DNA from: Pararge aegeria
Lineage: Eukaryota > Arthropoda > Insecta > Lepidoptera > Nymphalidae
DNA length: 64,000 bases
Direction: 5' to 3'
Assembly (NCBI RefSeq): GCF_905163445.1
Contig: NC_053190.1
Location: 15,006,501 to 15,070,500, forward strand
The notes under the pieces were generated by a model. It did no database searches, was not told the DNA's origin, and saw nothing but the letters and a program-made list of their open reading frames with translations. Positions 38,420-49,761 of the stretch are shown here, one piece after another; position 1 is the stretch's first letter, and each line of letters starts with the position of its first letter. The translations under genes were made by a program, and so were the position numbers.

Positions 38420-38930
38420 TCCAATTTCTCCAACCATATGATAGTCAGAGCAGACAGATCAAAAAGGTTGTTGGGCAATCCCTGGTATGAAATGAAGGGG
38501 CAGCGCTGGATTATGTGCTCCATCGTCTGATTTTCTTCGCTATAGGCATATGTAGTAGATGGATTTGGTGGTGGGCTGTTAAAGACTTGTTGACATGAAG
38601 ATGGGGATTTGAGCAGATTTTTTCGGCTTCCCTTCGCATCGTATGTAGTGCGTGTTAAAAACTAAAAAGCAAAGCGCGTCATACGAGTTTATGGAATGTT
38701 AACCACTTTACCGTGTAGATCCTTACAATGTCCAAAGTGATGTAGACCATAGATGGAAAGGAATCTTTACCACAGTCCACAGTGCTCCAATCTTTGTGGT
38801 GTACTGACTATAGCCTCGTTCCCGATGAGTCTACTAGCATGACGATCCACCGAATCCAAAGATAAAACTGGTACTTGCAGAGAGCCATTCCATAAATGGT
38901 TGCAGTACGTTGGTTTTTCGAAAATGATTC
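38420..38930 (-). mobile_element. LINE ORF2 C-terminal fragment, decayed
   Basis: The minus strand contains YCNHLWNGS and LDSVDRHASRLIGNE (cf. LDALDSVVRRARRLIGD at 51.6 kb) and, further on, EHIIQRCPFISYQG. Multiple frame breaks. Directly followed by a family 3 SINE fragment. Confidence 0.65.
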
Positions 38931-38939
38931 TTCTTCTTT

Positions 38940-39165
38940 TTTATTTTTTATTCCACTACAAGTTAGCCCTTGGCTGCAGTATCACGTGCTGGTAAGTTAT
39001 GATGCAGTCTAATATGGTAGCGGGGTAACTTGTTAGGGAGTATGGTAGTCATACCCCTAATCGGTTTCTAAGCGACATCGCACCGGAACACTAAATCGTT
39101 TAGCGGTATGTCTTTGTCGGTAGGGTGTTAACGAGCCACGGCCAAGGCCTCCCACCAGACAAGAA
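38940..39165 (-). mobile_element. SINE family 3, head missing
   Basis: Body and LINE-like 3' tail of the family, without the tRNA-like head. Confidence 0.75.
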
Positions 39166-39369
39166 CTCTAACTGAATCTTCTAGAACGGAAAAACAATGA
39201 TTTTGTAAAACTCGACAGTCGCTTCATTACAAGGGATAATAATTATATTATCAGTCGCTACTTTTGGAAAAGAATTAAACTTATCGTATTATTCCACTGA
39301 TACTTAGATTAGATACATATAATAGGGAACACATTTATTTACAATAATTACAAAGCACATTGTTATTAA

Positions 39370-39822
39370 TTACTGCAATACAAAAAAGTAAAAATAGCCG
39401 TAGTTCTTATATAAAATTCGAATATTATTAACAATTATATTAGCTTCATCGGTTTGACTAGCAATTTTTGCGAATATTTCTTCACTGGTTTCGTAGTTAT
39501 GTATAAGAAATGAATGACTTGGGATGATATCAGCTGCTTCTAGATTTACACAATCTTTTATAATTTCTAATAAATTTTTGGTCAAAAAAGAAAGTGCTGG
39601 ACAAGAAAAAACTGTGTTTTTGTTAAAACCTTTCTTCCTAAACATTTTTTGATTATTACATATTTGTGAAGTCCAATTTTCTTTATAACTACTAGCTGAT
39701 ACGCGAAATGGCGGACATATTAAATTCAACAACATTAATTGGATAAGGTTTTTTTTACAAAAACATAAACCCCAAATGTAGAAACATTTCATACAAAAAT
39801 ATACATTGCTAGGTCCAAACAA
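39370..39822 (-). CDS. Unidentified open frame, possible 3'-terminal exon
   Basis: An open frame of about 150 codons on the minus strand, long for this AT-rich DNA. It begins immediately after a CAG acceptor-like site (39825-39823) following a pyrimidine-rich stretch, has no ATG at that point, and ends at TAA. AATAAA follows 31-36 nt later (39334-39339), good spacing for a poly-A signal. The N-terminal third is hydrophobic and cysteine-rich (YFCMKCFYIWGLCFCKK); the rest is mixed, with SYKENWTSQICNNQ and LEIIKDCVNLEAADI. I do not recognise the family. No convincing upstream exon was found, so it may be the last exon of an unseen gene or a relic. Confidence 0.4.
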   Translation of the reverse strand: MFGPSNVYFCMKCFYIWGLCFCKKNLIQLMLLNLICPPFRVSASSYKENWTSQICNNQKMFRKKGFNKNTVFSCPALSFLTKNLLEIIKDCVNLEAADIIPSHSFLIHNYETSEEIFAKIASQTDEANIIVNNIRILYKNYGYFYFFVLQ

Positions 39823-39929
39823 CTGAAGGAGTTATAATTTTATAAAAGCTTATTCAACTCCACAAAGTATTTCTGTATTATAATTGCAGTAAAGACGCCA
39901 CTTTAGCTGAAAAGATCAATTAATACGGC

Positions 39930-41057
39930 CATAATTCTTGCGGAGGCAGCAAATCGGTAGGTCGTGGTAATTACCGGTAAGTATAATGTCTCATTGTTAA
40001 TTGTTAGGGCATATCGCGGGCGGATCTCTTTGGGACTGTCCGCCTTATCTGTTTGGAGGCTGTGGACTCCGGGCAATATAAGGGCTGGCTATTCATTGTC
40101 TTATAGAAACGATTAAGTTCACTAGTAACTATAAGACATGGATTACATTATAGGCGAATACGTGGTGTGACTTTTTTTTTTTTATTTGAATTTTTTGGAC
40201 TGCTGCTTACCTTTCCCAGGGGTTGCTGCAGCGTCACCGGTTGTTGGGCTTACACCAGAGCCTAAGTGCTCATAAAATCGAATGGAACGTCAATCTATGA
40301 GCACCATCTGTCAGACTCGAACCTTGATCGCGGGGTGACGTTGGCAATGAAGTGAACTGAGATTTGTTTGGTTGTACCTAACCGAGATGGAGAATACTTT
40401 TTGGATAAAGAAATTGGGAAGAAGAAGAATATGAAAGATTTGATCGATCAAATAGTGCCTGTGCCACAGCTCCGATACGGGCATCTATTATCATAATCAC
40501 TTTAGCTTAAAATTACAATTGTAATTTACCTCTTTGCATCTTCTTCACTCATAAGGCAGGCTAGAGTTCGGTAAACCATACAGAGATCTGATTCTGTTTT
40601 TGATCTAAACATCCTGATTTCTCTAAAAACAAGATTGTACGTAACTGTGTACGTATGTGGTGTACGACTGTACGTATCTAGCATGTCACTGGATCTATAT
40701 TCTCTGTAGTTAGATTGCTTGGTAGAGATCGCTATTTAGCGATAAAGCCGACAATCGTTCAACTGATACGCTACATGTTATTTGTTAGGTATTGTTATTG
40801 TACGAAATACCTCTTTCTTGGTATACAGTAAATTAAACTTCTATTATTCCTTTGGTACTTTTACACCGAGTTATATTTTTATCGCGCTTTGATAAACTTT
40901 TACAAATATTATCCTAATAGAGAGAAAGTGTGTGAACATTCTTTAAAGCTTATCTCTCAATTTTTAATGAAATACAATATTCGTATTACATTAAAGAACA
41001 AAGAGTATTATCAAAACTAACGTCTGGGTTTTATATTACTTAATCCGTATGGATTAA
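39930..41057. other. No gene seen; unclassified moderately GC-rich patches
   Basis: Two patches (about 39945-40100 and 40200-40420) are less AT-rich and look like old repeats, but I could not assign them. Confidence 0.35.
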
Positions 41058-41318
41058 TTAAATATCAGTTCGGATTTTGCTCAGACCGGGCCGATGAACG
41101 CTAAGGAAGGAGATATATTGTATGGCTGGCCTTGCAAATTGGGTTACTGGCGAGCAATGGTGCTTTGTACATTTTAATAGTTCTTCGTCAACAAAAACAA
41201 ATTTAGTAACGCCGACATGGAGATCAATGTGCAACTGGACGCTCTTATCGTACGATATGTTATATTTATGATACTCGTACCTCAACTTAGTTTCCGGCTT
41301 AAATTTCTGCTTTGTCAT
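41058..41318 (-). CDS. Unidentified small open frame
   Basis: An 86-codon ATG-initiated frame on the minus strand (starts MTKQKFKPETKLRYEYHKY, contains CTKHHCSPVTQF). Its composition is more protein-like than that of the surrounding short frames. An acceptor-like CTTTAG lies just upstream and a GAG|GTACGAG donor-like site lies inside it, so it could also be part of a spliced exon. It is 1.2 kb upstream of, and on the same strand as, the frame at 39370-39822; a link is only a guess. Family not recognised. Confidence 0.25.
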   Translation of the reverse strand: MTKQKFKPETKLRYEYHKYNISYDKSVQLHIDLHVGVTKFVFVDEELLKCTKHHCSPVTQFARPAIQYISFLSVHRPGLSKIRTDI

Positions 41319-41497
41319 TGATACGGGCTTACTTCTAAAGTAAAATATTAATAATTATAGCTCTGTTCACGTTGCTTTTGCACATTTGCTTCTTAGTTGA
41401 AGCATCACAAGTACACAACATAACAGTTTCATTATCATGCTCTCAACCATGCAACGCTCTTGTGTCGCCTATGTTATCTTTAATTTATAGGTGACAT

Positions 41498-41610
41498 CAC
41501 AACTTCTCATTTCTGATTCGATCACGTAGAGAGTGTCCGCGCATAGCAATTTCCATTGCTCGTTGACGCAGAAGTTTCCTAAGAGTCGCATAGAAAGCTA
41601 TCATGTATGG
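41498..41610 (-). mobile_element. LINE fragment
   Basis: Short relic of the family at 53036-53450, with the GATTCGATCACGTAGAGAG block. Confidence 0.55.
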
Positions 41611-41619
41611 TATATCGGT

Positions 41620-43657
41620 ATTTAACATTGGAATCTCTTTTTAAGGTTCTTAACCCCCGTAAAAATCCTCATAACTCGAAATACTTGTGAAGTTTTTGGT
41701 TGTATTTTTAAGAACTTATTTCAAATAATTATGATAAAACCGCCGATACTCAAACACGCCTTGAGCTTGATTAAGTCAATACCTAACCTACCTACATTTG
41801 AAATAAATTGACAGTAGCTTTAGTACCAGATTTGCTCTCTCGCAATCGAGGAGTCATTTTCGAGTATAATAATATAATAATATAAACTATGTATCGTCAA
41901 ATTAAAATGGAACTAATGTCGCTCAGTTTAGAGTCACAAATCATGTACTTCTGATTTTGGTTTTACAATCGTTCTGTCAAAAGCCGGATCTAAAGAATTG
42001 TACGGAACTTACTTCAATGATCAAGTTTTTCCATACTCGAACGACACAGTGCACAGAGGCTACAGGATATTGAATTAATGAACTTACAAATAATAGGAAG
42101 GTTTAGAACGTTCATATAACCTTTCATTCCTTATTTGACACTCAAAGCTAGATTTTGGGAATCAAAATAACTTTTATAACTACCACATAAATCTTCTAAC
42201 TGTGTTAAAAACCCGTTAAAATCGGATGGATGGACATCCATCAGAGCTGTTTTGAAAAACATACCTTTTTAGGTCATTCAGCTAATCATATAAGTTTAAA
42301 TTATACCACAGACGGATACTTATGTTTTGGTTATATTTGCATAATTTTTTTTAAATCGATAAATTACCGTGTGGTAGCTGTATCGGATGAATATAATAAA
42401 TTTTTATTCCTATTATTGTTATATTGGATATAAAAATTATATAACGCAATAAGATATAAAATAATCGTGTAATTTATGGGTGGCTTTATCACTTTAGTTG
42501 CTTGCAATTAGCACTCGATAATGTTCTGTAAGGAAATTTTACGAACATCGCTAATATAAAAGGTATCATGATAATGTATAGAATGTTAACATATTGGTAG
42601 ATTTAACTACTTATTCGTATATTAGTATATTTATTACATATTAGTATATTTGAATATAGGTAAGGTACTGATGATTGACTTTAAAAACTTAAACGATATT
42701 ATAGTTTATTTCAAAATACTCGTATATAGGGTACATTTATATAGGGTTGGTGATGTTGGAATAGAGCAACTGCTAAATTTCTCGCCGGCTTATTTTCGGT
42801 AGAATCTGCGTTATAAACCAGTGGTAAAGCATTATGCATGAGAGTGAGTTACTCTTATGTTAATTTAGATTAGATTTAAATTTAATTAGAATTAAATTTA
42901 AATAAGATGGGTACTGAGAGATTTAAACCTTTATCATCAAACATAATGTTGTTTGGGTCTTGTTTGCATAACTACGTTCATTTCTCCAAAAAACCGTTTA
43001 ATGATTCATCCCAAAAAGCATTCGTTCTCTATCAATCCAACTATAATAACACGATACCAAATCCCAAAACGATTATTTTAACTACCGACTCTACCACTTT
43101 CGAGTATCAATTTGTGCCATATTCAAAACGAACGTTTAAGTTTTATTCTTAATACGTTTCCATTTCTAATACCGAATTCCATTCCCAACAGTAGTCATCA
43201 GAGTATCGCAAAACGCCGGTTGCCATTTTGTTTCCGTAGGCCATTTTAAAATTGGCTCAACCCACGCTAAAACGATTTAAGACACACGATTTTATGCAGA
43301 TACTGCTGTGTTTAGAATTATTTTGAACTAGTTATCGCGCACGAACTGAATTCGAATTCGGACCCTTCTTTTTAACCAACAGTAAAAATAAATAGGTAGA
43401 TTTCTACAAGTACCTTCGAATTGAAAATACTGTAAAGATCTTCAAAGATAACGAATAAAACTCTTCTACACACAACAATTAAGTTATTTAGTTTCAATTT
43501 TTGCAATAGTTTCGTAAAAATTACGGTTGATATACTAAACCAAGTATTAGAGTGTATCTCGGCACACGGACAGACGTCTTAGCTAAGATTCGGAAAAGAA
43601 ACGCACCGGCCTTTATGAGAGCCGTTATAAGTAAGCAAGCTTTCATTTACGAGTACA
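41620..43657. other. No gene seen
   Basis: AT-rich intergenic DNA; the short frames at 42230-42433 and 42907-43152 have no recognisable features. Confidence 0.5.
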
Positions 43658-43787
43658 CATCATCATCGTCATCAACCCTTTACCGGCCCACAACCCATTA
43701 CCGGCCCACAACAGGGCACGGCTCTCTTCTCAGAATGAGAAGGGTTTAGACCGTAGTCTACCACGCTGACCAGGTTAGGATTGGTTG
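43658..43787 (-). mobile_element. SINE family 2, distal fragment
   Basis: Only the 3' part is present. The ACCCATTACCGGCCCACAAC segment is duplicated in tandem. Confidence 0.65.
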
Positions 43788-44087
43788 GTAGGTGGATTGC
43801 GGTACCTATCCACATAATTATAACGTCAATCAATTATTAATCTGTAGTCAATTATATAGTATATATTAGAATGACCGAGCTAAAAGCAGAGCTATAGAAG
43901 TAAAGGGGATAGCACTACTATTAAACCAGACAATTTATAAAAGAGTTTTAAATACAGCAGATTTAGCACAACTTGAAGTGAGAGTTTTAACTCCTTACTT
44001 GTAATTTAAGTTAGGTATTCTTTATAATACGATTTCATACATCCATGAACCGGTGTAGTCTTTAAAGTCATTATCATCGTAATCATG

Positions 44088-44215
44088 CCAACCAATGGCC
44101 GTCTGCAGGATATCTTTGGTAGGGAGTTCCAGAAACCACGGTCTTGTGCCGATTGGCTCCAGCGGGGCCCTGCGAGTTGTTCAATGTCACCACTCTACCT
44201 TATCGGGGGTGTACC
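44088..44215 (-). mobile_element. LINE 3' fragment
   Basis: Same family: GGTAGGGAGTTCCAGAAACC and the following CACGGTCTTGTGCCG block. Confidence 0.6.
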
Positions 44216-44689
44216 AAATATTAAGTAATACATTATATCAAATTTAAAGTTATAATAATAATTCAATTCCTTCATGATTTCAGTTGGAATGTAAAGTGTA
44301 GGTACCCTCAGTACACAGGTCCTAGCCGTATGTATTCTCACGTACATTTTACAAGGATTAAAAAAATATTTTATTTAATACCAAAGATAACAAAAATATG
44401 CCACTTTTATCTCCTTTGTGTGATTGCATATTATGATGTTATATATATGCTAGAGTGACATGAAGCACTTTTGTTTTGCTACGCCTTTTAGGAATCTACG
44501 CGCAATTACGTCTCGTTGTCACAATCTAAAGACTCTTGAAAGAAACTGAAGTCGAAGCAAAAATAGTCTTACAAGCTTATTATAATTTATTGATGATCTG
44601 TCCAATCTCTAAACTCAATTTTCTAACCAATATGTTTTGGCTTAAAACATTGTGATTAATGAAAAGATTTAATAATTTAATTACTTGGT

Positions 44690-44880
44690 TTGCAATGTAT
44701 ATCCGGGAGAGTTTGTCCAGGATAACTAAGCTGGACGGACCGGTTGATGTTTGCAGTATATAGTGGTAGTAGTACTGAGGACGCCGCAAACCGTTCCCGT
44801 TCCCAGTTATTCCCTTAGTCGCCTCGTACGGTAGGTACCCGCGGGAAGCAAAGGAGTGGTGGTGAGGAATGCAGTTTTTT
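44690..44880 (-). repeat. LINE-like dispersed repeat
   Basis: TTATTCCCTTAGTCGCCTCG and GGTAGTAGTACTGAGGACG; same class as 28610-28800. Confidence 0.5.
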
Positions 44881-45294
44881 TTATAACGTTACATTAAGTA
44901 ACCAGATTTGTATTTATACAGCCAAATTATCATTAATGTCATAAGTTACTCGAATTGGTTTAATTTGTTTCCACCTGCTACTGTTCAGTAGTGGCATGCA
45001 CGAAAGAAATTATTTCAATGACTTTTTTATTCATTATTATCAAAAGACGTGGCGTGTAGGAATGCACCCGTGTCGCCTCGGGCCCGGAAGACGACCGAAT
45101 TAAATGGGAGCCCGGCGCACGCGAAACGACCGTAATCACAGGAGCTGATACCGTGTACCTATACACCGATTGTTCTTATATAGATGTGAGGGAAAAAATA
45201 TGCCTCTGGTGTTCACGCTTCTATAGAATAAATTGCTTAATGGTCCGCAATGTCCGTCTTCTATATTTGTTCTTTGTTTTTAACCCCCGCCTTT

Positions 45295-45360
45295 TCGTCT
45301 TTTGTGTGTGCGTGTGTGTACGTTCGTGCGTGCGTGCATGCGTGTATATGTCTGTCTGTG
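45295..45360. repeat. GT/CGTG-rich simple repeat
   Basis: Alternating GTGTGCGTGTGTG- and CGTGCGTGCGTG-type sequence followed by GTCTGTCTGTGGCATCG, the usual context of a lepidopteran interspersed repeat. Confidence 0.6.
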
Positions 45361-45884
45361 GCATCGTATCTCCCAAACAGATGAACCAATTTTGATTTTG
45401 TTTTTTGTTATAGCCGGTGAATTAATCCGGAGTGATCTGAGTTATGTTTGATGTATATGTGTAAAGCGTTCCAAGATGGCCACCGCTACAAACTGAATTT
45501 TTTTTACAACTCTCTCAATATGATACATTTAAAGAAGTATATTTATTCCGGAAAGAGAGAAAGAGACCTCTATAGTTTACACCGTTTAAAGCACCTTGAG
45601 CATATTTCCGTGCAAACCGATATATTACCTACCTTTTAACCCAAAAAAAGGACGGTACCATCCGAATTCATAAACCCAATAGAAACTTTAATTAAGTTTA
45701 TACAATAAATTATAGGATCACAAAGTTTATATAAGATAAAGTCTGCTTTAAGAAAGTACACAATGGACTTAAAGGATAACGATACGCAATCACAGACCTT
45801 AAAAAATTTGGGTATACAGTGCTCTAGATACTCGCAGCTTAATAGTAATAACGGACATTAAAAGAAATATAATATATCAGGATA

Positions 45885-45955
45885 TGTTTGTTGTTTGTCC
45901 TTCTTAGACTAGAGCACACTTAAAACTCTCGTATCTTCAGTTAGTTCATCATCAT
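45885..45955 (+). mobile_element. LINE 3' UTR fragment
   Basis: Short match to the same UTR (TTGTCCTTCTTAGACTAGAG), directly followed by a SINE fragment. Confidence 0.5.
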
Positions 45956-46125
45956 CATCATCACATTAACCCAGTACCGGTCCACTATAGAGCACGGGTC
46001 TCCTCCCACAATAAGAAGGGGTTAAGGCCGCAGATTGGTGGACTCGACACACCTTTGAGAACATTATGAGGAAATCTCAGGCAAGCAAGTTTTCCTTCAC
46101 CGTTGAAGCAAGTGATATTTTAATT
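45955..46125 (-). mobile_element. SINE family 2, 5'-truncated
   Basis: CAT-repeat tail, distal body and core; the tRNA-like head is absent. Confidence 0.7.
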
Positions 46126-46298
46126 GTTTGAGTTAGATGGATAGTTTTAATCTAACGTTTGTAGTCATTACATTGTTTAACTGCATTTCAAAAAAAGCAT
46201 CCAAATTGTCTTCTAAAACATTTTGAGTTTTAATCAAACACGCATTAAGTCGTGGGTAATGGCTGGCTATACAATTTGTTTGTTTGTCGGATGTATGT

Positions 46299-46338
46299 CT
46301 GTCCTGGCATCAGGATCCTGATCCTGATGCCAGGACAG
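46299..46338. repeat. Perfect inverted repeat, 19-bp arms
   Basis: CTGTCCTGGCATCAGGATC, a 2-bp spacer, then its exact reverse complement. Confidence 0.95.
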
Positions 46339-46365
46339 ATGAAGGGTTGATTCATTAATCATTAT

Positions 46366-46568
46366 ATCATCATAATAACAAACCCATTACCGGAAAACAA
46401 CAGGGCAAGGGTCTCCTCTTAGAATGAGAAGTATTCAGAACCTAGTCCACCAGGCTGGCTAAGTGCGGGTTGGTAGACTGTATACGCCCTTGAAAACTTC
46501 ATGGTAAAATCGCAGGCATGCAGGTTACCTCACGATGTTCTCCTTCACAGTTACAGCAAGTGATATTT
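46366..46568 (-). mobile_element. SINE family 2, ending in a palindrome
   Basis: 5'-truncated copy whose core (CTTCACAGTTACAGCAAGTG) runs directly into its own exact inverted copy, making the palindrome at 46539-46598. Confidence 0.7.
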
Positions 46569-46598
46569 AAATATCACTTGCTGTAACTGTGAAGGAGA
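46539..46598. repeat. Perfect 60-bp palindrome
   Basis: Two 30-bp arms with no spacer (centre between 46568 and 46569). The left arm is SINE family 2 core sequence. Confidence 0.95.
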
Positions 46599-46619
46599 CG
46601 TGTGAACTGTAAGAACTAA

Positions 46620-46870
46620 TTAATTTCTTAAAACGCATTCAATAATATCACCGCCATGTGGAGTGTTGAGTCAACAGTCATTTTTCCGATAGTTGTTACA
46701 GTCAATGGTCTTCTCGCGAAAAGCCTCGACCAAAACCTTAAGAAGTTTTCGCTTGGTCGTTGGATCAAGGGTCGCATACAGGAGGCATCACTTCTTGAAA
46801 CGGCAAGAGCCTTGACCACCGGTTGCTTGGGTACTCAAAAGCCGCAAGCGGAAGAGGGTTTTTTTTTTAA
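46620..46870 (+). mobile_element. LINE C-terminal fragment
   Basis: The plus strand reads IFPIVVTVNGLLAKSLDQNL then LGRWIKGRIQEASLLETARA, the C-terminal pattern of a lepidopteran non-LTR polyprotein, ending in a poly-T/A stretch. Confidence 0.6.
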
Positions 46871-47189
46871 TTTTTTAATAGAGTTTTTTGCTTTTTTTTA
46901 TAATTCACTCTGTTGAAAATTAAAAAATAAATAAATGATAGTTTAATATTAAAATTTATAATTTTTAGTAATAGTAAGAGATGCGTGCCGCGGATCGAGC
47001 TCGGTAGACCTAAAAGGGAGGCCTTATATCATTATATAAAAAAGAAAAACAAAAAAACATTTACCTGGTTGTCTAGCATGGTAATGCAGACAGTCAACTT
47101 TGAACTTTTTACGTGTATGACTGGTCCAGTAGTAATTTTTTTACGTTATGATTTACTGTGTTTTGTTAAAGAAAAAGAATCTGCTTAGT

Positions 47190-48327
47190 AATTTCGGATA
47201 GGCATATCGACCGTCTATGATACCACTATATGATGACGGTCGATGATAAAGCATTTTTACAAAACAATGTAAACATTTCAAATTTGAATTGCCAACAATT
47301 TTGTAACCATGTTAGATAATTTTAACATTTAATCGTAATTAGAAATATTGGTGATAACATCGTTATTTTGATATCACAACAATTTTAATCCAATATCTAC
47401 AGTTATCTGTATTCATAGTTTAGAATACCTTACCTACTGATATGATGTCGGCATCTTACACACGACAAAATTTACATTACGCATAATTAAATCCTGATTC
47501 CCTCGCTAACACTAAATCTGAAATCATTCTGTTTTTTTGTTATTTTTTATACGCAAATCGACAGAGAAAAAAATTGATACAATAAATTAATTACAAATAG
47601 GTTATATTATATATCAAAAAAAAAAAGTTGCATCACACGGATTTGTCTGTCTTTTGTCCGCTTATTCCTATGTAAGACATCTGTATTTATAAAAAACGCA
47701 TGAAATATACATGAAAAATTCTCGTTTTTATTTGCAATGTGCGATTTATTACTTTGATACAATATTGCAGATAATTATTAATTTATTTCCAAAAATAACT
47801 TAATGTTTTCATAAGCGGAAAATAAATGTAAAACAACGGAATAAGGCCCAAACTTTGTGGTTTTACAGATACAGTCAGATTATATGTCATAAATCTAATC
47901 CTTACTACGTATTACTATATCTATGTTGTACCCATCCTAAGTCACTGTCAACTTATTAAGTTCTAATCTAATAAAAATACTTGTCTTAATTGTTTTAGTT
48001 TCAATTAAGAGCGAATTTTATAAGAAACTTACAAAACCATTAAGACAAGATTCAAGATTTTGATAGGGTTTGTTCGAGTTATGCGAGTTATAAGTAACTC
48101 TAGAAATCCTCGAAGAGAGTAAGAATCAATATAAACTTACCTATGTAAAGACAAGTTTTGTGTACCTATCTATTTTTTTAATCGAGCAGACAATCGACTT
48201 AGTAGGTTTCGGTTCTTTATATTAAGTTTAGGACTGTAAATCTCAATAGATTCAAAACATATTATTTGCCTAAAAAGCATTTTACAGCCTTCAGAACTTC
48301 ATCATCACGATGGTGAAGATCTTAATC
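47190..48327. other. No gene seen
   Basis: Very AT-rich intergenic sequence. Confidence 0.5.
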
Positions 48328-48415
48328 ATCACCATATCAACACATTACCGGCTTTATGTAGGGCACCGATCTTCCACACGCGGCTGTAGTCCGCCACGCT
48401 GGCCCAGCGGATTAA
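48328..48415 (-). mobile_element. SINE family 2, short distal fragment
   Basis: Recognisable from the CACATTACCGGC and CGTAGTCC-like stretches; the rest is lost. Confidence 0.5.
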
Positions 48416-49487
48416 TGATATACTAAATGCTAATTAGTTTTGAAAGCATAATGTTGCAGTAATATCAAAAGCGTCATAGAAAAGTGCAGAAAACCTTTGT
48501 GGAGGTATATGCTTTTATAACAAGACACCGAAGGTAATTTAAGATTTAACTTTACATAAGTTTAAAGAATGTATCAAAACATATTTAATACATCGAGTTT
48601 ACTATACCTACTATTTAGGAATTTCTTAATGACAATTTGGCTTGGAAGCACGCCACCCTGCTTTGATCTTACAATACCGCTGGTAGAGTCCTTGCAAGAC
48701 ATACTTGAAGTTTCTAAATGCTAATATTAAGGCCTCCTTAAGAAAAATTAATTTTGAATTTTTGAATTTGAGAGCAAACTCATAATGACGTCTATTAATA
48801 TTAAAAATTTGAAAGGATGTATGAATATATGGATGTTTGTTATTCTTTCACGCAAAAGCTACTTAACGGATTTGCCTAAAATATGCATTTGAAACAGATT
48901 ATACCCTCCAATTATTGCTATCTGTCCTCCTAATCTGCCCCTCACGAGGATGAAGACGAAAAAAAAGTGCGATCCGTCCCCCTGCGCCCGACGAAATGAC
49001 CGATCAAACTAATTTTCTGGTCTGCCAACGAAATAATGAAAAGAATCAGACCGAACCAACAAGTTATTTTGGCGTAATTGAAGCTGTAGGAAATGGTAAA
49101 TTGTGTAGAGACATTTATAATTTTGTGAACATTACGTAACATAGGCTACTTTGAGCCCCAGAAAACTCCAAGAGCTATAGTTTTCATGGCAAACTTTTTA
49201 GAAATCAGATTTATATTAGACGCAGCTAATCAATAATACATTGGAGGGGAGAGAAGTATTTAGCCATTCCTTTCAGTTTGAACAACACATAAGGCCATTG
49301 CGTTGGTCCTGATCATTATTACTCGCACCTGATAATCCTTTCCTGAGATTCGGAGTACATTATCTCGAAACACCTTCATTGGAATATAAAGGTACGTGTA
49401 TGCCTATACATACTACGTGTATAGACATACACGTACGTGTGCATACTTCGACCTTTCTGATGATAAAAGAGGTCTGTGTCCATCCTG

Positions 49488-49761
49488 ACGGCCGACTGGC
49501 GCAGTGGGCAGCGACCCTGCTTTCTGAGCCGTGGCCGTGGGTTCGATTCCCACAACTGGAAAATGTTTGTGTGATGAAAATGAATGTTTTTCAGTGTCTG
49601 GGTGTTTATCTGTATATTATAAGTAATTCTGTGTAATAATATAATATTCATAGAAATATTCATCCGCTATCTTAGTACCTATAACACAAGCTACGCTTAC
49701 TTTGGGGTTAGGTGGCGATGTGTGTAATGTCGTAGTATTTTTATTTATTTATTATTTATTT
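49488..49761 (+). mobile_element. tRNA-derived SINE, family 1
   Basis: Well-preserved full-length copy: head, B box, body and TTTATT tail all present. Confidence 0.85.

Noticed and set aside
44580..44789. 69-codon minus-strand frame
   Set aside because: It overlaps a LINE-like dispersed repeat, and the peptide has no recognisable features.
49500..49560. Possible tRNA gene
   Set aside because: A-box and B-box-like motifs belong to the head of a SINE copy with many relatives here; no cloverleaf with proper anticodon and acceptor stems could be drawn.
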